Of a DNA stretch of 64,000 nucleotides, positions 60,917 through 64,000 are shown one piece after another. The translations under genes and the position numbers were made by a program. Positions within the stretch are counted from its first letter, which is position 1, and the number at the start of each line of letters is the position of its first letter. Below the pieces are notes generated by a model that was not told the origin of the DNA, ran no database searches, and saw only the letters and a list, made by a program, of their open reading frames with translations. Source of the DNA: Actinomycetota bacterium (GTDB lineage Bacteria; Actinomycetota; Acidimicrobiia; IMCC26256; PALSA-610); assembly GCA_003134555.1 (NCBI GenBank), contig PLBO01000151.1, positions 1 to 64,000 on the forward strand, read 5' to 3'.

Positions 60917-61648
60917 TCAGGTCCAGCCCGAGCCCGCGCCGGCGACCATGCCGAAGGGTCCGCTCGGCCACCGAAAGCAGTCCGTCATCAGTTGATCGAC
61001 CTGTTCGCGCGTGGCGAGGCCTTCGTCAACGACGCGTTGAGCCTCTCGCACCATCGCGAAGTACACGCGGTTCGCGACGAACCCCCACTGCATCGGGTTG
61101 TCCTTCACGACGATCGGGTGCTTGCCGCAACGCGTTGCGGTGTCGACAACGGTCGCGATCGTCGCGTCACTGGTCTCCGGGGTCACGACGATCTCGGCGA
61201 GCTTCATCACCGGAGCAGGCGATGCCCAGTGCCAGCCGATGACGCGGTCCGGCCGGTCGGTCGCTGCCGCGAACGCCGCGATCGGGAGCCCGGATGTGTT
61301 CGACGCGAGGATCGTGCCCGGTGGCGCGACCCGGTCGAGATCGCGGAATACGCGCACCTTCAGCTCGAGTCGCTCGGGAACGGCTTCGATCACGATATTT
61401 GACGCGGCCGCCGCTTCGAACGACGCCGTGAACGTGATGCGGGCCAATGCCGCGTCGGCCTGCACTCGGGTCACTTTCCCGCGCGCCACTGCGTTGTCGA
61501 GACCGAATCGCCCGCTGGTGACGTGCGCGCGCGCCTCGTCGAGCGCGGCCGGAGCGACGTCGTAACAGGCGACGTCGTCGCCCGCGAGCGCGCACACCTG
61601 CGCGATCCCGCTGCCCATGACGCCCGCGCCGAGCACTCCGATTTTCAC
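60917..61648 (-). CDS. 3-hydroxyacyl-CoA dehydrogenase, shortened at the C-terminus
   Basis: A 243-residue NAD enzyme of beta-oxidation or butyryl metabolism. The Rossmann motif G-A-G-V-M-G-S-G is at 7-14, followed by the catalytic histidine in G-W-H-W-A-S-P (about 139) and the substrate-lining M-x-L-x-E-I. The family is about 285 residues long; this one stops right after G-P-F-G-M, where relatives go on with about 40 residues (helices of the dimer interface). No continuation is seen in the other frames before the neighbouring gene. It may be an active short form or a decaying gene. GTG start at 61648. Confidence 0.82.
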   Translation of the reverse strand: MKIGVLGAGVMGSGIAQVCALAGDDVACYDVAPAALDEARAHVTSGRFGLDNAVARGKVTRVQADAALARITFTASFEAAAASNIVIEAVPERLELKVRVFRDLDRVAPPGTILASNTSGLPIAAFAAATDRPDRVIGWHWASPAPVMKLAEIVVTPETSDATIATVVDTATRCGKHPIVVKDNPMQWGFVANRVYFAMVREAQRVVDEGLATREQVDQLMTDCFRWPSGPFGMVAGAGSGWT

Positions 61649-61678
61649 GTCGTACCGAGCCTCACGGCGTCCCGGACC

Positions 61679-62899
61679 TCACGGGTCGAGGGGAAGATCG
61701 ATTCGGGCGAGCCACAGCCCCGGAGCGACCAGCTCGCTCTCGGTCGGCACCATCGATTCGTCCGACCAGATGCGGTTGAGCTGATCGAGCGAACCGTCGC
61801 CGCGCTCCACCACGCCGTGACAGAACGCGGCGCCGGCTTCGTAGTGGCCACGATTGAGCTCCAGGCCGAGGAGGCGATCGACGAACCCGGTCGCATCGCC
61901 GCGCTCGAGCCGGTGCCGGCGCAGCGCTTCGTCGAGGCGGCCGTGCGCAGGCACCATTTGCTCGCCGATCGACTCGACGACCACGTCGGTGTAGCCCTCG
62001 AGGACCGACACGAAGCGTTGCAACTCCGCGAGGAGCGGCTCCTGCCGCTCGCTGCGCATTGCCCCGAGCAGCACATCGGGGTCGGTGAGGTTGGCGATCG
62101 CCTCCATCGAGGACGGATCCGAGGGATCGAAGCCACCGAGTTGGCTCTCCATTGCCTCGGCCTGCACTTCGTAGGCGCCGACGTACGCCGAGGCGCAACG
62201 CAGTAGCCGCTCGCGTACCCAAGGGACCGCGCGCTGAGCGCCGTGCACGACCTCACGCAGCGCCAGCGCGTAGCTCAGCTCGTCGAGCGGCAGCGACCAC
62301 TCCTGCGCGAAGGCGTCGACGTTGCGCGTGATGAACAACAGGTTCGGCGCGCCGTCGAGCGGCAGCGGCAGGTCGAACTGACCGAGCGCCCGGTGCGAGA
62401 GCAGTCCGATCATCGAACCGGCCCACCCGCCGAGGAGCAGCGGCATCATCATTGCGAACAACATGTCGGGGGAGAACGCGGCGGCGGCCGGGTTGGCGGG
62501 GTTCGGGTCGGGTTCGGAATCGGAGCGGCCGAGCGCGGCCGCGAGCGCGCCGAGCACAGGTTCGAGCCCGGTGAGGGTCACACTCGACCAGGTCGCCCGA
62601 TCGACGCTGCGGGCCGGAACAGTCAGCGCGGCCGAGATGCCGGTTGCTTCGGAGACCATCAGCTGCGCGGCCCGGACGACGTCGTCGAGCACGCGGGACG
62701 CTTCGGGGTCGATCGGCGGCTCGGCGTGTTGCTCGCCCGTCTCCATGTCGAGCTTCGCCATGGTTTCCGCGGTCCGGCGCGCGACCTCCATGTTGACGGG
62801 GCCGGGCGACTGCAGCATCCGCATGATCTCGGAGACGTCGAGGCCGAACGGGTTGAACGGGTTCGGAAAACCTTCCCCCATTTGGGGAACGTCGCTCAC
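61679..62899 (-). CDS. zincin-2 (DUF2342) family protein with altered metal motif
   Basis: A 406-residue protein of the actinobacterial zincin-2 family, judged from the long helical N-terminus with N-P-F-G-L-D, the G-L-E-P-V and the S-H-R-A-L-G-Q-F-D-L segments. In the family a zinc-binding H-E-x-x-H helix precedes V-P-W-V/L-R. Here the helix is R215-E216-V-V-H219, so one histidine is missing; metal binding may be weak or lost. No signal peptide; Met/Pro-rich segment near 155-165. Function of the family is unclear. GTG start 6 bases from TAGACT. Confidence 0.75.
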   Translation of the reverse strand: MSDVPQMGEGFPNPFNPFGLDVSEIMRMLQSPGPVNMEVARRTAETMAKLDMETGEQHAEPPIDPEASRVLDDVVRAAQLMVSEATGISAALTVPARSVDRATWSSVTLTGLEPVLGALAAALGRSDSEPDPNPANPAAAAFSPDMLFAMMMPLLLGGWAGSMIGLLSHRALGQFDLPLPLDGAPNLLFITRNVDAFAQEWSLPLDELSYALALREVVHGAQRAVPWVRERLLRCASAYVGAYEVQAEAMESQLGGFDPSDPSSMEAIANLTDPDVLLGAMRSERQEPLLAELQRFVSVLEGYTDVVVESIGEQMVPAHGRLDEALRRHRLERGDATGFVDRLLGLELNRGHYEAGAAFCHGVVERGDGSLDQLNRIWSDESMVPTESELVAPGLWLARIDLPLDP

Positions 62900-62904
62900 T
62901 ACGC

Positions 62905-62911
62905 CAGTCTA
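62905..62911. promoter_or_regulatory. overlapping divergent -10 elements
   Basis: TAGACT on the minus strand (62911-62906), 6 bases before the GTG at 62899. On the plus strand CAGTCT (62905-62910), 7 bases before the ATG at 62918, is a weaker match to TANNNT. Start codons lie 18 bases apart. Confidence 0.4.
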
Positions 62912-62917
62912 TGGACC

Positions 62918-63955
62918 ATGGCCGATGAAATCGTCGTCGCGGTTGCCGGCGTGTCGGGCTTCCTCGGGCAACGACTTTTGCCTTTGCTCGACGCCAGCCC
63001 CCATGTCGACCGGATCGTCGGTCTCGACATTCGTGACCCGGCCCGGCGCGCGCGCAAGCTCGAATTCCACCGGGTCGACGTGCTCGGCACCGACCTCACG
63101 CCCTACCTGCGCGACGTGTCGTCGATCGTTCACCTCGCGGCGGCGATCGGTCCGCTGCCCGACGACGAGTTGTTCACGCGCGTCAACGTCGAAGGCACTC
63201 GGCGCGTGCTCGGCGCGGCAACGGCGGCCGGTGTGACGAAGGTCGTGCGGCCGTCGAGCACCGCGGTGTACGGCGCCTGGGCGAACAACCCGGTGCCGAT
63301 CACCGAAGACGCGCCGTTGCGACCGAGCCCCGGTTACCTGCCGGCCATCGTCGACGGTGAGTGTGAGCGCCTCCTCGCCGAGTGGGCGAGCGCTGCACCG
63401 GGGCGCACGGCGACGCGGCTGCGCATCGCGCCGATCGTCGGCGTCGGGGCGCGCTCGTTGTTCACGGCGGTCGCGACCGGTCGCGCTCCGGTGCGCGTAC
63501 GCGGCGCGTCGCCGCCGGTTCAGGTCGTCCACGTCGACGACGCCGCGGCCGCGCTCGAACTGAGCACTTCGGTCGATCTCGACGGCGCGTACAACGTCGC
63601 CGCCGACGGTTGGCTCGCGTACGAAGACGCGGGGGCGCTGCTGCCGCGCGCACGCATGCCCGCGCTTCCCGCGCAGCTCGCGACACGCGTGCTCGCGGTG
63701 AGCTGGGCGACCGGGCTGGGCGACGCGCCGCCGGCGCTCGTGCCGTACCTGGTGCATCCCTGGGTCGTCGCGAACGATCGCCTCAAGCTTGCGGGTTGGA
63801 AGCCGCGTCACTCCAACGACGAGGCGCTGCTCCTCGCGAGCGGCGCGCCCGACCCGAGCCTGGTGCCCTGGGTCGCGGGCGCGGCAGCGGTCACCGCCGG
63901 CGCCGCGTTGGGCACGTGGTGGCTGACCCGGCGGCGCGGGCACCGAGGCCGTTGA
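62918..63955 (+). CDS. tail-anchored NAD-dependent epimerase/dehydratase-like SDR
   Basis: A 345-residue extended SDR. The nucleotide loop G-V-S-G-F-L-G (about 12-18), D-x-R near 40 and H-L-A-A near 72 are present, along with S-S-T-A-V-Y-G. In active epimerases a Y-x3-K follows; here the stretch is G-Y-L-P-A-I-V-D-G without the lysine, so catalysis is unsure. The C-terminal 30 residues form a membrane helix followed by R-R-R-G-H-R-G-R, fixing the protein to the membrane. ATG at 62918. Confidence 0.75.
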   Translation: MADEIVVAVAGVSGFLGQRLLPLLDASPHVDRIVGLDIRDPARRARKLEFHRVDVLGTDLTPYLRDVSSIVHLAAAIGPLPDDELFTRVNVEGTRRVLGAATAAGVTKVVRPSSTAVYGAWANNPVPITEDAPLRPSPGYLPAIVDGECERLLAEWASAAPGRTATRLRIAPIVGVGARSLFTAVATGRAPVRVRGASPPVQVVHVDDAAAALELSTSVDLDGAYNVAADGWLAYEDAGALLPRARMPALPAQLATRVLAVSWATGLGDAPPALVPYLVHPWVVANDRLKLAGWKPRHSNDEALLLASGAPDPSLVPWVAGAAAVTAGAALGTWWLTRRRGHRGR

Positions 63956-63966
63956 CGCGATCGCGA

Positions 63967-64000
63967 TTACGCGTGGGTCGTGTGCTCGGCGTACCAGGTG
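63967..64000 (-). CDS. C-terminal end of a minus-strand gene
   Basis: Reading from the window edge on the minus strand gives T-W-Y-A-E-H-T-T-H-A and a TAA stop at 63969-63967, convergent with the SDR gene 11 bases away. Eleven codons are too few to name the product; it could also be chance. Confidence 0.25.
   Translation of the reverse strand, partial: TWYAEHTTHA

Overview
This 64 kb window comes from a high-GC actinobacterial chromosome. The supporting signs are two WhiB-family regulators, an F420-type (LLM-class) oxidoreductase, an Eis-like acetyltransferase, a SenX3/RegX3-like pair, a b558-type succinate dehydrogenase and a ppk1/MutT1-like neighbourhood as in mycobacteria. Many genes have no ribosome binding site but carry TANNNT 6-8 bases before the start codon, the mark of leaderless transcripts. 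A deep actinobacterial class such as Acidimicrobiia fits, but that is inference. Genes are packed end to end, often with 1-4 base start/stop overlaps. No gap exceeds 300 bases, and I saw no tRNA, rRNA, CRISPR array, insertion sequence or prophage.

Layout. 0-6.7 kb: end of fumarase, a cation diffusion facilitator, a solute-binding/VWA lipoprotein with a small partner, a stand-alone PEP-utiliser swivel domain followed by two unknown genes, a MOSC protein and a small membrane protein. 6.7-15 kb (minus strand): glpK, an alkyl-DHAP-synthase-like flavoprotein and glpD in one operon, then rhodanese, acyl-CoA ligase, NlpC/P60 peptidase, gamma-glutamylcyclotransferase-like and SRPBCC genes. 15-18.4 kb: transsulfuration (cystathionine beta-synthase, cystathionine gamma-synthase/lyase) and a hydrolase. 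19-20 kb: an ECF sigma factor coupled to a membrane-anchored cupredoxin. 20-23.6 kb: sdhCAB. 23.7-32.7 kb: serine hydrolase, a GH2 protein lacking both catalytic glutamates, a MoxR-like AAA+ ATPase and its probable VWA partner separated by a DUF4395 and a GH1 gene. 32.3-37.1 kb: receiver-like protein, msrB, a ParA-like protein with a broken P-loop, two whiB genes, ftcD-like and LLM oxidoreductase genes.

37.1-54 kb is a phosphate island. It holds one Pst transporter (pstSCA, with pstB divergent and joined to a sensor kinase/response regulator pair), phoU, and a second complete transporter (pstC2-A2-B2-S2) whose binding protein is membrane-anchored. Two further secreted PstS-like proteins follow, with a sortase-fold protein that has lost its catalytic His and Cys. 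PHO-box-like 11-bp direct repeats stand before pstS1, pstB1 and pstC2. At 54.5-58.3 kb lies a polyphosphate operon: ppk1, a CHAD (polyphosphate-binding) protein, a NUDIX hydrolase and a SixA-like phosphatase. The last two are the two halves of a mycobacterial MutT1-like protein as separate genes. Together these suggest a cell that takes up phosphate under scarcity and stores it as polyphosphate.

58.4-64 kb: MFS transporter, Eis-like acetyltransferase, shortened 3-hydroxyacyl-CoA dehydrogenase, a zincin-2 protein with an altered metal motif, a tail-anchored SDR protein, and the last codons of a minus-strand gene. The most unusual items are the pseudo-sortase with its matching LPSAG sorting signal, the sigma factor/cupredoxin pair, the inactive-looking GH2, and short -10 elements that serve both strands or double as the stop codon of the previous gene.
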